The position numbers and the translations under genes are program-made. A stretch of 64,000 nt of DNA from Ferrovibrio terrae (GTDB lineage: Bacteria; Pseudomonadota; Alphaproteobacteria; Ferrovibrionales; Ferrovibrionaceae): NCBI RefSeq assembly GCF_007197755.1, contig NZ_CP041636.1:4190001-4254000 (forward strand), in the 5' to 3' direction. Positions 27,254 to 36,369 of this stretch are shown here, piece by piece (the first letter of the stretch is position 1; the number at the start of each line of letters is the position of its first letter). The notes under the pieces are model-generated. The model had not been told where the DNA came from. It ran no database searches and saw only the letters and a program-made list of their open reading frames with translations.

Positions 27254-29001
27254 GACAGATGCACGATAGAGCCTCCCGCCGTCACGTTTCCCGTTCGCTG
27301 CGCGCGCTTCTGCTGGCCGTCGGCCTGCTGCCGCTCGTCGCCTGCAGCAGCAATCCGAGCATGATGTCGGGCGCGTCGTCGCGCGGCAATTACCGGCTCG
27401 ACAGCCCCTATGGCAACTTCCTCGCCGCGCGTCATGCCCGGCAGATGAACGACAACACGGCAGCGGCCAACTACTACATGCGGGCGCTGCGCGAGGACCC
27501 CCAGAGCTCCCTGCTCACCCAGGGCGCCTTCATCGCCCTGCTGGCCGACGGCCGCGTCGGCGAAGCGGTCGTGCTGGTGCCCGGGCTGCGGCAGCTCAAC
27601 CCGTCTGAATACCTGCCGCGCATGACGCAGGCCTCGGCGCTTATGCTGGCGCGTGATTACGATGCCGTGCTGAACCTGGTGGCCGAAGGGCCGAATGGCG
27701 GCATTCACGCCGCCTTCAATCCGCTGTTCTCGGCCTTTGCCCATGCCGGCAAGGGCGAAGCCGATCAGGCAATGGCCAGTCTGCAGCGGCTGGAACGTCA
27801 TCCGCTGATGAGCGGTGTCTATCTGCATCTTCGGCCGATCCTGCTCGATATCCTGAATCAGGCCGGGCCGACCGAGGCCGCCTATCGCGAAGTGACCGAA
27901 GGCCGCGAACGCGCCGGCACGCGTCAGGTGGACGGTTTCGCCCGTTTCCTCGAACGTCAGGGCCGCCCGGCCGAGGCGCGCCGCCTGCTGGAAGAGCAAC
28001 TGGCGGTGAACCCGGACAACCCGGTGCTGCTCGCCGGTCTGCGCCGCCTCGACACGCGACGCAGCATGCCGAGCGAGCCGCTGGTCGGCAATGCGGTTGA
28101 AGGCCTGGCCGAAGCGCTGTTCGCCTCGGCCACCGCACTAGGCCGCAGCGACGGCGGCGATCTCGCCGAACTTCATCTCCAGCTGGCGCTGTTCCTGCGT
28201 CCGGATCTCGACGATGCGCGCATGCTGCTCGGCGACATCTATGAAAGCCGCGAGCGCTACGACCAGGCGCTGGTGATGTATTCGCGCGTCTCGACCGGCT
28301 CGCCATATGCCGAAAGCGCGCAGCTGCGTCAGGCCTGGTGCATCAACGAATTGGGCCGCCACGATGAAGCCGTGCGCATCCTGCGCCGCATGGCGAGCGC
28401 CGTGCCCGAAAGCCCGCGCGCCCTGCTCACCCTGGCCGACATGTATCGCCAGATGGAGAAATGGACCGACGCGGCGAAGGAATACACCAACGCGCTGTCG
28501 CGCATTCCGCGCGTGGAGCAGCGGCACTGGACCATCCTGTTCGGCCGCGGCGTGTCGTTCGAGCGCTCAAAGCAGTGGGACAAGGCCGAGGCCGACATGC
28601 TGAAGGCGCTGGAACTGCAGCCCGAACAGCCGCTGGTGCTGAACTATCTCGGCTATTCCTGGATCGACATGCACCGCAATATCGATCAGGCGACCAAGAT
28701 GATCGAACGCGCCGTGCAACTGCGGCCCAACGATGGCGCCATCGTCGATTCGCTCGGCTGGGCGCTCTATCGCCTCGGCCGCTACGACGAAGCCGTCATC
28801 CAGCTGGAGCGCGCGGTCGAACTGAAGGGTGGCGATCCGGTGATCACCGATCATCTGGGCGATGCCTACTGGCGCGTCGGCCGGCAGGAAGAAGCCAAGT
28901 TCCAGTGGCGCCGCGCGCTCGGCCTCAAGCCGGAGCAGGACCTCGTCCTGCAGGTGCAGCGCAAGCTGGACAATGGCCTTGCCCCGGTCGCGGCGAAATA
29001 G
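27250..29001 (+). CDS. Tetratricopeptide-repeat lipoprotein
   Basis: A 583-residue exported protein. The N-terminus ends in a lipobox LLPLVAC (C32 counted from GTG 27250; ATG 27259 is an equally good start), so it is probably anchored in the outer or inner membrane facing the periplasm. After that come multiple TPR units, e.g. [20 protein letters not shown] and [20 protein letters not shown], covering most of the length, implying a scaffold for a protein complex. It overlaps the ETF-QO stop by 4 nt and leads to ispE with a 19-nt gap, so the three are likely co-transcribed. Confidence 0.85.
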   Translation: MRQMHDRASRRHVSRSLRALLLAVGLLPLVACSSNPSMMSGASSRGNYRLDSPYGNFLAARHARQMNDNTAAANYYMRALREDPQSSLLTQGAFIALLADGRVGEAVVLVPGLRQLNPSEYLPRMTQASALMLARDYDAVLNLVAEGPNGGIHAAFNPLFSAFAHAGKGEADQAMASLQRLERHPLMSGVYLHLRPILLDILNQAGPTEAAYREVTEGRERAGTRQVDGFARFLERQGRPAEARRLLEEQLAVNPDNPVLLAGLRRLDTRRSMPSEPLVGNAVEGLAEALFASATALGRSDGGDLAELHLQLALFLRPDLDDARMLLGDIYESRERYDQALVMYSRVSTGSPYAESAQLRQAWCINELGRHDEAVRILRRMASAVPESPRALLTLADMYRQMEKWTDAAKEYTNALSRIPRVEQRHWTILFGRGVSFERSKQWDKAEADMLKALELQPEQPLVLNYLGYSWIDMHRNIDQATKMIERAVQLRPNDGAIVDSLGWALYRLGRYDEAVIQLERAVELKGGDPVITDHLGDAYWRVGRQEEAKFQWRRALGLKPEQDLVLQVQRKLDNGLAPVAAK

Positions 29002-29020
29002 CTCGCCACGATAGGGGCCG

Positions 29021-29908
29021 ATGATGAGCTCAGCGGGCCTGAGCCGGCTGGCACCGGCCAAGATCAACCTGTTCCTGCATGTCACCGGCCGGCGGCCCGC
29101 ACAGGGTCCGCAGGCTGGCTATCATGAACTCGAAAGCCTGGTGGTTTTCGCGCAGGACGCTGAGGCCTGCGACCGCATTGCCGTCGCGCCGGCCGAGACA
29201 CTGAGCCTGACGATTGAAGGCGCTCAGGCCGCGGCCCTGACTGAGACCAGCGACGACAATCTGGTGCTGTGCGCAGCAAGGCAGTTGCAGGCGATGAACG
29301 GCAGGAATGCGGCCATCACGCTGACCAAGACGCTGCCGGTTGCCTCTGGCATCGGCGGCGGGTCGGCGGATGCCGCCGCCACGCTGCATGCACTGCGCGC
29401 GCTGTGGCAGATCGAGGTGGATGACGACACGCTGGGCCGCATGGCCGCGCAGCTCGGCGCAGATGTGCCGGTCTGCCTGTTCGGCCGCGCCGCGATGATG
29501 ACGGGGATCGGCGAGCAGATCGTGGCGCAGCCAGCCCTGCCGCCGATCTGGCTGGTGCTGGTCAATCCCGGCGTCGCGCTTTCGACCCGTGATGTTTTTA
29601 CTGCGCTGGCCGGACAGTTCAGCCCGGCGATGCCGCTGGAGCGCCGACCGAACAGCGCCGCCGATCTCGCCATCCTGCTGCGTGCGCGTCGCAACGACCT
29701 TGAAGCGCCGGCTCGCTTTCTCGCCCCCGAGATCGATCCGGTGCTGGCCGCGCTGAAGGCACAGAACGGCTGCCTGCTGGCGCGGCTGTCCGGTTCCGGC
29801 GCCACCTGCTTCGGTCTTTTTGCTGCAAAGCGCGATGCCGAATTCGCGGCGCGCAACCTGTCGCGCGCCTGTCCGAAATGGTGGACCGTGGCGACGGCGG
29901 CAGGCTGA
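29021..29908 (+). CDS. ispE: 4-diphosphocytidyl-2-C-methyl-D-erythritol kinase
   Basis: Phosphorylates CDP-methylerythritol in the MEP isoprenoid pathway. This 295-residue GHMP kinase has the N-terminal APAKINLFLHVTGRR (catalytic lysine K14), the ATP loop LPVASGIGGGSADAAAT at about 105-121 and GADVPVCLFG with the conserved aspartate D148. SGSGATCFGLFA is the C-terminal glycine loop. Two adjacent ATG codons (29021, 29024) follow AGGGG. It ends near a hairpin at 29966-30001. Confidence 0.95.
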   Translation: MMSSAGLSRLAPAKINLFLHVTGRRPAQGPQAGYHELESLVVFAQDAEACDRIAVAPAETLSLTIEGAQAAALTETSDDNLVLCAARQLQAMNGRNAAITLTKTLPVASGIGGGSADAAATLHALRALWQIEVDDDTLGRMAAQLGADVPVCLFGRAAMMTGIGEQIVAQPALPPIWLVLVNPGVALSTRDVFTALAGQFSPAMPLERRPNSAADLAILLRARRNDLEAPARFLAPEIDPVLAALKAQNGCLLARLSGSGATCFGLFAAKRDAEFAARNLSRACPKWWTVATAAG

Positions 29909-29965
29909 AAAACCAACAGATTCCCAACAGATTTAGAGACTTGGCGGGGCCTAAAATCCCGGCTC

Positions 29966-30001
29966 AGGCGATGGGCAAAGGCTGGATATTTCCCATCGCC
30001 T
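29966..30001 (+). terminator. Hairpin after ispE (possible terminator)
   Basis: Ten-base arms AGGCGATGGG / CCCATCGCCT with a 16-nt loop, 57 nt after the ispE stop and 47 nt before tRNA-Gln. Only TGCCTATTG follows, so the U-tract is weak. It may terminate ispE or be part of the tRNA leader. Confidence 0.4.
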
Positions 30002-30048
30002 TGCCTATTGTCCGCCCGCGTCGCGTTCCGCTCTCCAGGAACGTCTGC

Positions 30049-30123
30049 TGGGGCGTAGCCAAGCGGTAAGGCAGCGGTTTTTGGTACCGCCATTCGGAGG
30101 TTCGATCCCTCCCGCCCCAGCCA
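30049..30123 (+). tRNA. tRNA-Gln (anticodon TTG)
   Basis: A 75-nt tRNA including an encoded CCA end (30121-30123). Acceptor TGGGGCG pairs with CGCCCCA. The D arm is GCC...GGC. The anticodon stem GCGGT/ACCGC encloses loop TTTTGGT with anticodon TTG, reading CAA. The T stem GGAGG/CCTCC encloses TTCGATC. All arms are intact, so it should be functional. Confidence 0.96.
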
Positions 30124-30137
30124 TTCTCTTGCCTGAG

Positions 30138-30932
30138 CTACTCCCGTCGCGACGGCCACAGCCGGCGTGGGTCGATGCCGGCGGGCCAGCGCAGCATCAG
30201 CACCAGCCCCATGCCGAGCCACGGCCAGATGAACCAGAAATAGCGCGGACTGGTGATCAGGTTGACGATCATCAGGAAAGCCGCGATCACGGCGAACCGC
30301 CAGGCAAAGCGCCGCCACTTGATGAAAGCCGCCTCGGCATCGTCGGTCGCCGCAGGCTGCTGCGGCATCTGGTGCTTCGGCGCTGTACCGACCTGAACGC
30401 CGCCGAGCAGCACGCGATAGGCCGACACCGGCTCGGCGCTATTCTTGATCTCGCGATCGCCGAGGAAATCGAAACCGATATCCAGCTTCTTGCGCACCTG
30501 CTCGAACACCGCGCCCGAGATGCATATGCCGCCGGCCTCGGCGAGCGATTCCAGCCGCGCGGCGATATTCACGCCCTCGCCGTAGATATCGGTGCCTTCG
30601 ATGATGACATCGCCAAGATTGATGCCGATGCGGAACTGCATCGGCGGCGCCAGTGGTTCCTCGGCATTGCGGGCGGCCAGCCGACGCTGGGTCTCGACGG
30701 CGCAGAACACCGCTTCGACCGGCGAACCGAACTCGGCCACCAGTCCGTCGCCCCAGGTATTGATGAGACGGCCGTGATGCCGGCCGATCAGATCGACCAT
30801 GATGTCGCGATACTGCTTCAGCCGCGTGACGGTGCCGACCTCATCGCGCTCGACCAGGGCGGAGTAGCCCTGCACATCGGCACAGAAAACGGTGGTCAGC
30901 TTGCGGCGGATATCGGCGGTCTGGTCGGTCAT
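30138..30932 (-). CDS. Class III nucleotidyl cyclase with C-terminal membrane pair
   Basis: A 264-residue adenylate/guanylate cyclase-type protein. The catalytic domain is about 10-180: VFCADVQGYSALVERD (metal ligand D19), INTWGDGLVAEFGSP (D62), RIGINLGDVIIEGTDIYGEG and NIAARLESLAEAGGICIS. After a linker, about 205-255 carries two short hydrophobic segments (FAVIAAFLMIVNLI; YFWFIWPWLGMGLVLML), a 2TM-type module, so the enzyme is attached to the inner membrane with the catalytic part probably cytoplasmic. Both metal-binding aspartates are present, so activity is expected; cAMP or cGMP cannot be chosen. Confidence 0.87.
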   Translation of the reverse strand: MTDQTADIRRKLTTVFCADVQGYSALVERDEVGTVTRLKQYRDIMVDLIGRHHGRLINTWGDGLVAEFGSPVEAVFCAVETQRRLAARNAEEPLAPPMQFRIGINLGDVIIEGTDIYGEGVNIAARLESLAEAGGICISGAVFEQVRKKLDIGFDFLGDREIKNSAEPVSAYRVLLGGVQVGTAPKHQMPQQPAATDDAEAAFIKWRRFAWRFAVIAAFLMIVNLITSPRYFWFIWPWLGMGLVLMLRWPAGIDPRRLWPSRRE

Positions 30933-31044
30933 GAGGACATCTGAGGATGGATCAATCCAGCTTACAGGCCGCAGCCTGCGGGATAAAGGCCAGTCAAGCC
31001 AATCTGTAACCGGCCTTACAAACCGGAACAGTTCCGGACCCTGC

Positions 31045-31800
31045 CTATTCTGCGTAAATCATCTTCACGCTCATGCCCCCATCAACGATCAGGTTCTGCC
31101 CGGTGACGAAACCGGCCTCGGCCAGATAGAGGCAGGCCTCGGCAATATCCTCAGGGGTCCCGACGCGGCCGACCGCATGCTGCTCGCGATCAGCCTTGGA
31201 ATGCCTGGGCTGTTCCGCCCGGGCGCTGTATTGCCAGTCGCGTGTCTCGATCCAGCCCGGGCTGACGCTGTTCACCCGGATACGCTGACTGGCCAGGCTC
31301 ATCGCCATGCCATGGGTCAGCGCCACGATACCGCCCTTCGACGCCGTGTAGCCTTCGGTATCCGGTTCCGACATGAAGGCGCGCGTGGAGGCGACGTTGA
31401 CGATGGCGCCATGGATCTCGCGTCTGGCCATTTCGCGCGCCACCAGTTGCGAACAGATGAAAGTGCCGCGCAGATTGGTCGCGATCACGGCATCGAAATC
31501 TTCCAGCGGCAGGTCGAGGAACGGCTTCCGGATCATGAAACCGGCATTGTTGACCAGCACGGTGGGACAACCGAGGTCGCGGATGGTCTGCGCCAGCCAG
31601 GCCTCCACCGCGGCGGGATCGGCCACATTGGTGACGGCGAAGCTCGCCTTCGCCCGCTGTTCGTTCAGAATGCCCAGCAGTTCCTCGCCGGCGTCGGCAG
31701 CGGGATCGGCCAGCGACACGGCATAGCCATGGGCGGCGAAATGCAGGGCGATACCACGCCCGATGCCCTGTGCCCCGCCGGTGATTGCCACCACTTTCAT
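31045..31800 (-). CDS. Short-chain dehydrogenase/reductase
   Basis: A 251-residue SDR starting MKVVAITGGAQGIGRGIALH at ATG 31800, preceded by GGAGGG. The cofactor motif GGAQGIG lies at 8-14, NNAG in mid-protein, and the catalytic YTASK (Tyr and Lys) follows the catalytic serine in NVASTRAFMSEPD. The C-terminus GFVTGQNLIVDGGMSVKMIY is typical of oxidoreductases acting on sugars or polyols. The substrate is unknown. It lies downstream of the binding-protein gene, separated by hairpins. Confidence 0.88.
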   Translation of the reverse strand: MKVVAITGGAQGIGRGIALHFAAHGYAVSLADPAADAGEELLGILNEQRAKASFAVTNVADPAAVEAWLAQTIRDLGCPTVLVNNAGFMIRKPFLDLPLEDFDAVIATNLRGTFICSQLVAREMARREIHGAIVNVASTRAFMSEPDTEGYTASKGGIVALTHGMAMSLASQRIRVNSVSPGWIETRDWQYSARAEQPRHSKADREQHAVGRVGTPEDIAEACLYLAEAGFVTGQNLIVDGGMSVKMIYAE

Positions 31801-31867
31801 TGCCGTGCCCTCCACTCCGGCATCAACGCCGGGCCAGCAAGTTTGGTTGCCGGCCCGACAAAATGCA

Positions 31868-31899
31868 AACCGGCGGCGATATCGCTATCGCCGCCGGTT
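31868..31899 (-). terminator. Hairpin terminator after the binding-protein gene
   Basis: A perfect 14-bp inverted repeat AACCGGCGGCGATA / TATCGCCGCCGGTT with loop TCGC. On the minus strand it is followed by TGCATTTTG, a modest U-rich tract. A second, shorter hairpin lies at 31830-31857 (CGGGCC-A-GCAA ... TTGC-C-GGCCCG). Together they separate the binding-protein gene (stop 31939) from the SDR gene. Confidence 0.7.
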
Positions 31900-31938
31900 C
31901 AGGTCTGGAAATGGCCAGGTCTGGAAAGGGACTGTTGC

Positions 31939-33147
31939 TTATTTGGCCAGGGAACAGTTGCCCTCAGCCAGCGGACGGAAAGCCTTGTCGGCCGGCACCG
32001 TCGCCGCGACTTTGAGGAAATCCCAGTCGCCCTTCGACTCTGCCGGCTTCTTGGCTTCCAGCAGATACATCGGGTGCAGCTTGCGGCCATCGACGCGGAT
32101 CGTGCCCTTGCCGAACAGCGGATCATCAGTCGGCAGTGCCTTCATCGCCGCCACCACGGCGCGGCCATCGGTCGCCTCGCCCACCTTGTCGACCGCTTTG
32201 AAGTAATGCATCAGGGCGGCATAGACGCCCGCATGCATGTCGTTCGGCATCATCTTCTTGGAATGCCGCGCCTGGAAGCGCTTCGACCAATCGCGCGTAC
32301 CATCGTTCAGGTCCCAGTAGAACGGCGCCACCGACTGAAGGCCCTGCACGGCCTTCAGGCCAAGCGCCGGCACATTGGTCACGCCGAAGATCAGCCCGAC
32401 TATCTTCTGCTTTTCCGCCATGCCGAATTCGGCGGCCTGCTTGAGCGAGTTGGTAAGGTCGCCGCCAGCATTGGCGAAGGCGACGACATCAGCGCCCGAC
32501 GACTGTGCCTGCAGCAGGAAGGAACTGAAATCGGACGCGCCGATCGGATGGCGCACAGCGCCGATAATGGTGCCGCCCAGCGTCTTGATCTCGTCGCTGG
32601 CCTGCTTTTCCAGGTCATGGCCGAAGGCATAATCGGCGGTGATGAAATACCACTTCTTGCCGCCCTGCTCGTAAGCGGCGCGGGCCGCCGAATGGCCGTA
32701 GGACCAGGTGTCGTAGGTCCAGTGCACGAAATTGGGCGAGCAGCGTTCGCCGGTCAGCACCACGCTGCCGGCACCCGAGCCGAGCACGGCCTTGTTCTTG
32801 TCGCGGGCGATTTCGTTCACCGCAAGCGCGACGGCCGAATTCGGCAGGTCGACGATCACATCCACCTTGTCGACGTCATACCACTGGCGCGCAACGTTGG
32901 CGCCGATATCCGGTTTGTTCTGATGATCAGCGAAGATGATCTCGACCTTGCGCTTCGAGGTCTTCATGTAGTCCTCGGCCGCCATCTGGGCAGCCAGCAG
33001 CGAGCCCGGCCCCTGGAAATCGGCATAGACGCTCGACATGTCGTTGAGCACGCCGACTTTCACCGGCTTCGGATCGGCAGCGAAAGCAGGTGACAGAATG
33101 ACACCGCCGGCAACGGCCAGCAGTGCAGCACGAATAATGGTGCGCAT
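31939..33147 (-). CDS. Periplasmic ABC-type substrate-binding protein
   Basis: A 402-residue receptor of the branched-chain amino acid/urea type (Peripla_BP_6). The signal peptide is 1-23 (MRTIIRAALLAVAGGVILSP then AFA). The mature protein has VKVGVLNDMSSVYADFQGPG, EIIFADHQNKPDIGANVARQ and YFITADYAFGHDLEKQAS, standard for the family. GGAGGAAA precedes ATG 33147. No permease or ATPase genes are nearby, so it is an orphan receptor, perhaps working with a transporter elsewhere. The substrate cannot be predicted. Confidence 0.88.
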   Translation of the reverse strand: MRTIIRAALLAVAGGVILSPAFAADPKPVKVGVLNDMSSVYADFQGPGSLLAAQMAAEDYMKTSKRKVEIIFADHQNKPDIGANVARQWYDVDKVDVIVDLPNSAVALAVNEIARDKNKAVLGSGAGSVVLTGERCSPNFVHWTYDTWSYGHSAARAAYEQGGKKWYFITADYAFGHDLEKQASDEIKTLGGTIIGAVRHPIGASDFSSFLLQAQSSGADVVAFANAGGDLTNSLKQAAEFGMAEKQKIVGLIFGVTNVPALGLKAVQGLQSVAPFYWDLNDGTRDWSKRFQARHSKKMMPNDMHAGVYAALMHYFKAVDKVGEATDGRAVVAAMKALPTDDPLFGKGTIRVDGRKLHPMYLLEAKKPAESKGDWDFLKVAATVPADKAFRPLAEGNCSLAK

Positions 33148-33184
33148 CGCGGTTTCCTCCAGTTTTTTGTTATGGAGGAGTATT

Positions 33185-33199
33185 GTTTGTTTTACAAAC
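33185..33199. promoter_or_regulatory. Palindrome in the binding-protein promoter region
   Basis: GTTTGT-TTT-ACAAAC, 6-bp arms, 37 nt upstream of the binding-protein ATG in an AT-rich patch. TetR- and GntR-type operators often have such AAAC/GTTT symmetry. It is suggestive only. Confidence 0.35.
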
Positions 33200-33270
33200 G
33201 ATCGTCAATTGCTATTTGGGCCGACCAGACGTTTTTGACGTCGTTCTTTCGTCTACACCTGCCCCTTCGT

Positions 33271-33933
33271 TTACGGCAGATGCAGCAACACCGGCAGCCA
33301 GCCCTCCGCCTGCGCCCATTCCACCGCCTCCAGCACGGGAATCGCCAGCAGAAAGCCCAATGCATCGCGGAAGGTGACGAGCACGAAACGCGGGCGCACC
33401 AGCAGTTCCTCGCTGGACTGCCAGCGTGACAGCCGCGGACCCCAGCGCGGCACGCGCGCCGCATAAGCTGCAAAGGCGGCAGGAAAGCGCGACTTCAGAA
33501 AAATCTCCTCGCGCTGGATCACCGTGTTGAAGATGGCGAAGACGAACAGGCCGCAAACCAGACCGGCGGTAAGATTGCCGGCCTGCAAACCGATGCCAAT
33601 TCCGCCCAATACCGAAAAAAGATAAAGCGGATTGCGGCTGATCGAATAAGGGCCATCATCCACCAACTGCGTTTTCTTGCGACCGCCGATATAGAGCGAG
33701 CACCAACTGCGGCCGGTGATGCAGAGGAAGATCAGGGCATAACCCAGCATCTCGCTGCCCTCATGCGGCAGACTGCCTGACGGCCAGAGCGAGTCCGAGA
33801 ACAGCAGCGCGATGAGCATCAGCAGGCCGCTGATCAGAACGATGCGTTTGCGGCGCTGCTGCAGGCCGGACAGCGAATCCGGCGCGATATCCGCACCTGC
33901 GGACTGGGGCAGAGGCAGGGCGTGCATGGACAT
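33271..33933 (-). CDS. Isoprenylcysteine carboxyl methyltransferase family protein
   Basis: A 220-residue integral membrane protein with about five helices. The N-terminal 25 residues are polar, then come KRIVLISGLLMLIALLF and MLGYALIFLCITGRSW. The family signature is DDGPYSISRNPLYLFSVLGG in the middle, where SAM and the substrate meet, followed by REEIFLKSRFPAAFAAYAAR with the E-x-x-L...F...Y pattern. Bacterial members methylate unknown lipids or proteins. It starts at ATG 33933. Confidence 0.83.
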   Translation of the reverse strand: MSMHALPLPQSAGADIAPDSLSGLQQRRKRIVLISGLLMLIALLFSDSLWPSGSLPHEGSEMLGYALIFLCITGRSWCSLYIGGRKKTQLVDDGPYSISRNPLYLFSVLGGIGIGLQAGNLTAGLVCGLFVFAIFNTVIQREEIFLKSRFPAAFAAYAARVPRWGPRLSRWQSSEELLVRPRFVLVTFRDALGFLLAIPVLEAVEWAQAEGWLPVLLHLP

Positions 33934-33996
33934 GGGAAAGCCTTCTCATGGTGGGCCCTGTCCTGCTACCGCACCTGCCTTGCAGCAGCCTTACAA

Positions 33997-34809
33997 TCAG
34001 CGGGCCAAACGGCGGCGCAAGGCGCGGGCATAGGGTCCGGCCGGTGTGGCCTTGATCCACTTGATCACGCGCGTCTTCAGCGAAAAGGTCCAGGGCTGCG
34101 TGCCGAAGATATCGAGTTCGCTGCCCAGCAGGCGCGCGCTTTTTTCGTAATAATAGTCATTCCGGCTGCGCAGGCTGCGACGATAGAAAGCGACATCCTC
34201 AGCGGCGGCGAAATAGGTCTTGTTCGGCGTGATGGCGAACGGCCGCAGGCTGGCGGCCGGATCGAGCAGGTAGCGTGCGACGCCGGATGACACCTCCGGC
34301 CAGAATTCGTTGAAGTGGTCGTCCAGGATCACCACACCCTTCGGTCCCAGCACCGACTGCACCAGCATCAGGTCGTTGATCACGCAATCCTCGGTATGGC
34401 CGCCATCGATTGACGCCATGCGGACGCGGCCGCTGCGTTCCAGTATCTCCTCCGGTCGCACATCCAGAGACGAGCGCTGCAGCACGTCAAGACGTGCGCT
34501 GTCGGCACCGAGCCAGCGCCGCGTATTGTTCAGGAATATTTCGCGATCGCCGGCGCCGGAGTCATCCCGGTTCAGATGCTGGTCACCGAACACATCGATG
34601 GCGAAAGCCGCCTCGTCCGGCCGGCGGCCCAGCGCGAGCAGGATAAACAACTTACCATGATGCACGCCGATCTCGCCGACCGAGCCGCGCACGCCTGATT
34701 CCAGCTGCAGGTCGAGCAGCGAATTGATGAACCTGGCGCTGTAGGGGAACAGCCAACCGCCGACGCGGCTGTAGCCGCGCTTGAGATACGCCTGCCGCAA
34801 AGTCGTCAC
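33997..34809 (-). CDS. Class I SAM-dependent methyltransferase-like protein
   Basis: A 270-residue soluble protein. GAGGAG sits at ideal spacing before GTG 34809, so I prefer that start over ATG 34833. Rossmann-like elements are GSVGEIGVHHGKLFILLALG (SAM loop region) and RMASIDGGHTEDCVINDLML, followed by GPKGVVILDDHFNEFWPEV, as in the methyltransferase_24 group. The C-terminal quarter is basic (VIKWIKATPAGPYARALRRR). The substrate is unknown; such genes often belong to surface-polysaccharide modification, which is inference. Confidence 0.75.
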   Translation of the reverse strand: MTTLRQAYLKRGYSRVGGWLFPYSARFINSLLDLQLESGVRGSVGEIGVHHGKLFILLALGRRPDEAAFAIDVFGDQHLNRDDSGAGDREIFLNNTRRWLGADSARLDVLQRSSLDVRPEEILERSGRVRMASIDGGHTEDCVINDLMLVQSVLGPKGVVILDDHFNEFWPEVSSGVARYLLDPAASLRPFAITPNKTYFAAAEDVAFYRRSLRSRNDYYYEKSARLLGSELDIFGTQPWTFSLKTRVIKWIKATPAGPYARALRRRLAR

Positions 34810-34926
34810 GCCGCTCTCCTCTACAATGACCATGCAGGAGAGTTAGGGACGCCGCGGCTATTTGTGCGTGACTATCGTGTGGTCACGGCCAATGACAGTT
34901 CGATGGCGCCAAATGGGGCAGCAGTT

Positions 34927-35376
34927 TCAGTTCACCACGCGCCAGGCACCGTCGGGCATCAGGCAAGCGGTGCCGTAACTCGGCTGCACGCGGCCAGCTA
35001 CCGTCACGCCGGACTGGTATTCGCGACAATACTGCCCGTTCGGTGCCTGATAGACCGGCGAGGCCGGCACGGCGGAAAGCTGGCCGTGTGGCTGCGCATA
35101 GACCACCGGAGGTGGCGGTGCATAATACGCTGGCGGCGGCTGCATCACCACGACGCGTGGCGGCGGCGCGTAATAGGCTGGCGGGCCCCAGTAGCTGCGA
35201 TAGCTGTAGTAATTGTGATGCCGGTGGCCGTAATCGCGATGATGCCGGTGGCCGTGATAGCCGCTGGAATAGCCGAAGGAAAAACTGTCGGCGATCGCCG
35301 GTGTGGGCACGACCAGCAGGCCTGCGCCCAGCGCAACCGCAGCAACCAAACCAAAACCGACCACAGGGCGGATCAT
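34927..35376 (-). CDS. RT0821/17-kDa surface-antigen-like exported protein
   Basis: A 149-residue exported protein. ATG 35376 is preceded by AGGAGG and gives a signal peptide of about 28 residues ending in TPAIA-D. The middle is His/Tyr-rich (GYHGHRHHRDYGHRHHNYYS) and then Pro/Tyr-rich (YYAPPPRVVVMQPPPAYYAP). The C-terminus has GQYCREYQSGVTVAGRVQPS then YGTACLMPDGAWRVV, the two-cysteine module seen in the Rickettsia 17-kDa antigen/RT0821 family. The role is unknown; the His cluster might bind metal. Confidence 0.75.
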   Translation of the reverse strand: MIRPVVGFGLVAAVALGAGLLVVPTPAIADSFSFGYSSGYHGHRHHRDYGHRHHNYYSYRSYWGPPAYYAPPPRVVVMQPPPAYYAPPPPVVYAQPHGQLSAVPASPVYQAPNGQYCREYQSGVTVAGRVQPSYGTACLMPDGAWRVVN

Positions 35377-35494
35377 GACACAGCCTCCTGGACTGCACCT
35401 AATTCCAGACCTCATCGGCCCAGACTTCACTGGCGACAAGCTGTGCTGCGATGATGGCGGATTTGTGAAGAACGCGGCTGTGACAAAACAAAAA

Positions 35495-35528
35495 AAATCG
35501 CCGCCGGGCAGCGCCCCGGCGGCGATTT
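35495..35528 (-). terminator. Intrinsic terminator of phaB
   Basis: The 14-bp perfect stem AAATCGCCGCCGGG / CCCGGCGGCGATTT with loop CAGCGC. On the minus strand it runs into TTTTTGTTTTG. It lies 30 nt past the phaB stop, a textbook rho-independent terminator. Confidence 0.92.
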
Positions 35529-35558
35529 CAGAACTTGGCGGAAATCCGCCAGAGCGCC

Positions 35559-36281
35559 TCAATACATATGCTGGCCGCCGTTGATGCTGAGCGTCGAGCC
35601 GGTGATGAAACCGCCTTCATCGGCAACCAGGAACAGGACGCCGCGCGCGATTTCCTCGGCGCGTCCCAGCCGGCCGACCGGAATCTTGGCAACGATCTTT
35701 TCCAGCACATTGGCCGGTACCGCCGAGACCATGTCGGTATCGATATAGCCCGGCGCAATCGCGTTCACGGTGATGCCGCGTGCGGCACCTTCCTGCGCCA
35801 GCGCCTTGGTGAAGCCATGGATGGCCGACTTGGCGGCGGCATAGTTCACCTGGCCATACTGACCGGCCTGGCCGTTGATCGAACCGATATTGACGATGCG
35901 GCCAAAGCCGCGCTCGCGCATGCCGTCAATGGCGGCGCGGCACATGTTGAAGCAACCACCCACGTTCGTGTCGATCACCGTCTGCCACTGTTCGGGGCTC
36001 ATCTTGTGCATCGTACCATCGCGCGTGATGCCGGCATTATTGACGATGACATCGACAGGACCGAGATCGCGCTCGATCTGCTTCACGTTCTTGGCGCATT
36101 CCTCATAGTTCGCGACATCGAACTGGTACGTCTTGATGCCGGTTTCGGCCTCGAAGGCCTTGGCGCGCTCGGTATTGCCGGCATAATTCGCCGCCACCTT
36201 GTAGCCGCTCTGATGCAGAAGCTTGGAAATCGCGGCGCCGATTCCTCGGGTGCCGCCAGTGACGATCGCTACGCGGGACAT
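35559..36281 (-). CDS. phaB: Acetoacetyl-CoA reductase
   Basis: An NADPH-dependent SDR that makes (R)-3-hydroxybutyryl-CoA, the PHB monomer. The 240-residue protein has VTGGTRGIGAAISKLLHQSG (cofactor loop at 8-14), NNAGITRDGTMHKMSPEQW, SINGQAGQYGQVNYAAAKSA with the catalytic Ser, Tyr and Lys, and the family C-terminus FITGSTLSINGGQHMY. AGGAGGAAC precedes ATG 36281. It is downstream of phaA but separated by a terminator hairpin, so it probably also has its own promoter. Confidence 0.95.
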   Translation of the reverse strand: MSRVAIVTGGTRGIGAAISKLLHQSGYKVAANYAGNTERAKAFEAETGIKTYQFDVANYEECAKNVKQIERDLGPVDVIVNNAGITRDGTMHKMSPEQWQTVIDTNVGGCFNMCRAAIDGMRERGFGRIVNIGSINGQAGQYGQVNYAAAKSAIHGFTKALAQEGAARGITVNAIAPGYIDTDMVSAVPANVLEKIVAKIPVGRLGRAEEIARGVLFLVADEGGFITGSTLSINGGQHMY

Positions 36282-36369
36282 GCACGTTCCTCCTGTTGAC
36301 TTCTTTTCTTACACGCTGCGACAGGCGTTATTAGGTGTCAGATGGCGCCGCGCAGCCCTGATATAACGC

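Noticed and set aside
30892-33093. A 733-residue plus-strand frame across the SDR and binding-protein genes
   Set aside because: It is antisense to both and crosses their intergenic terminator; nothing supports translation.
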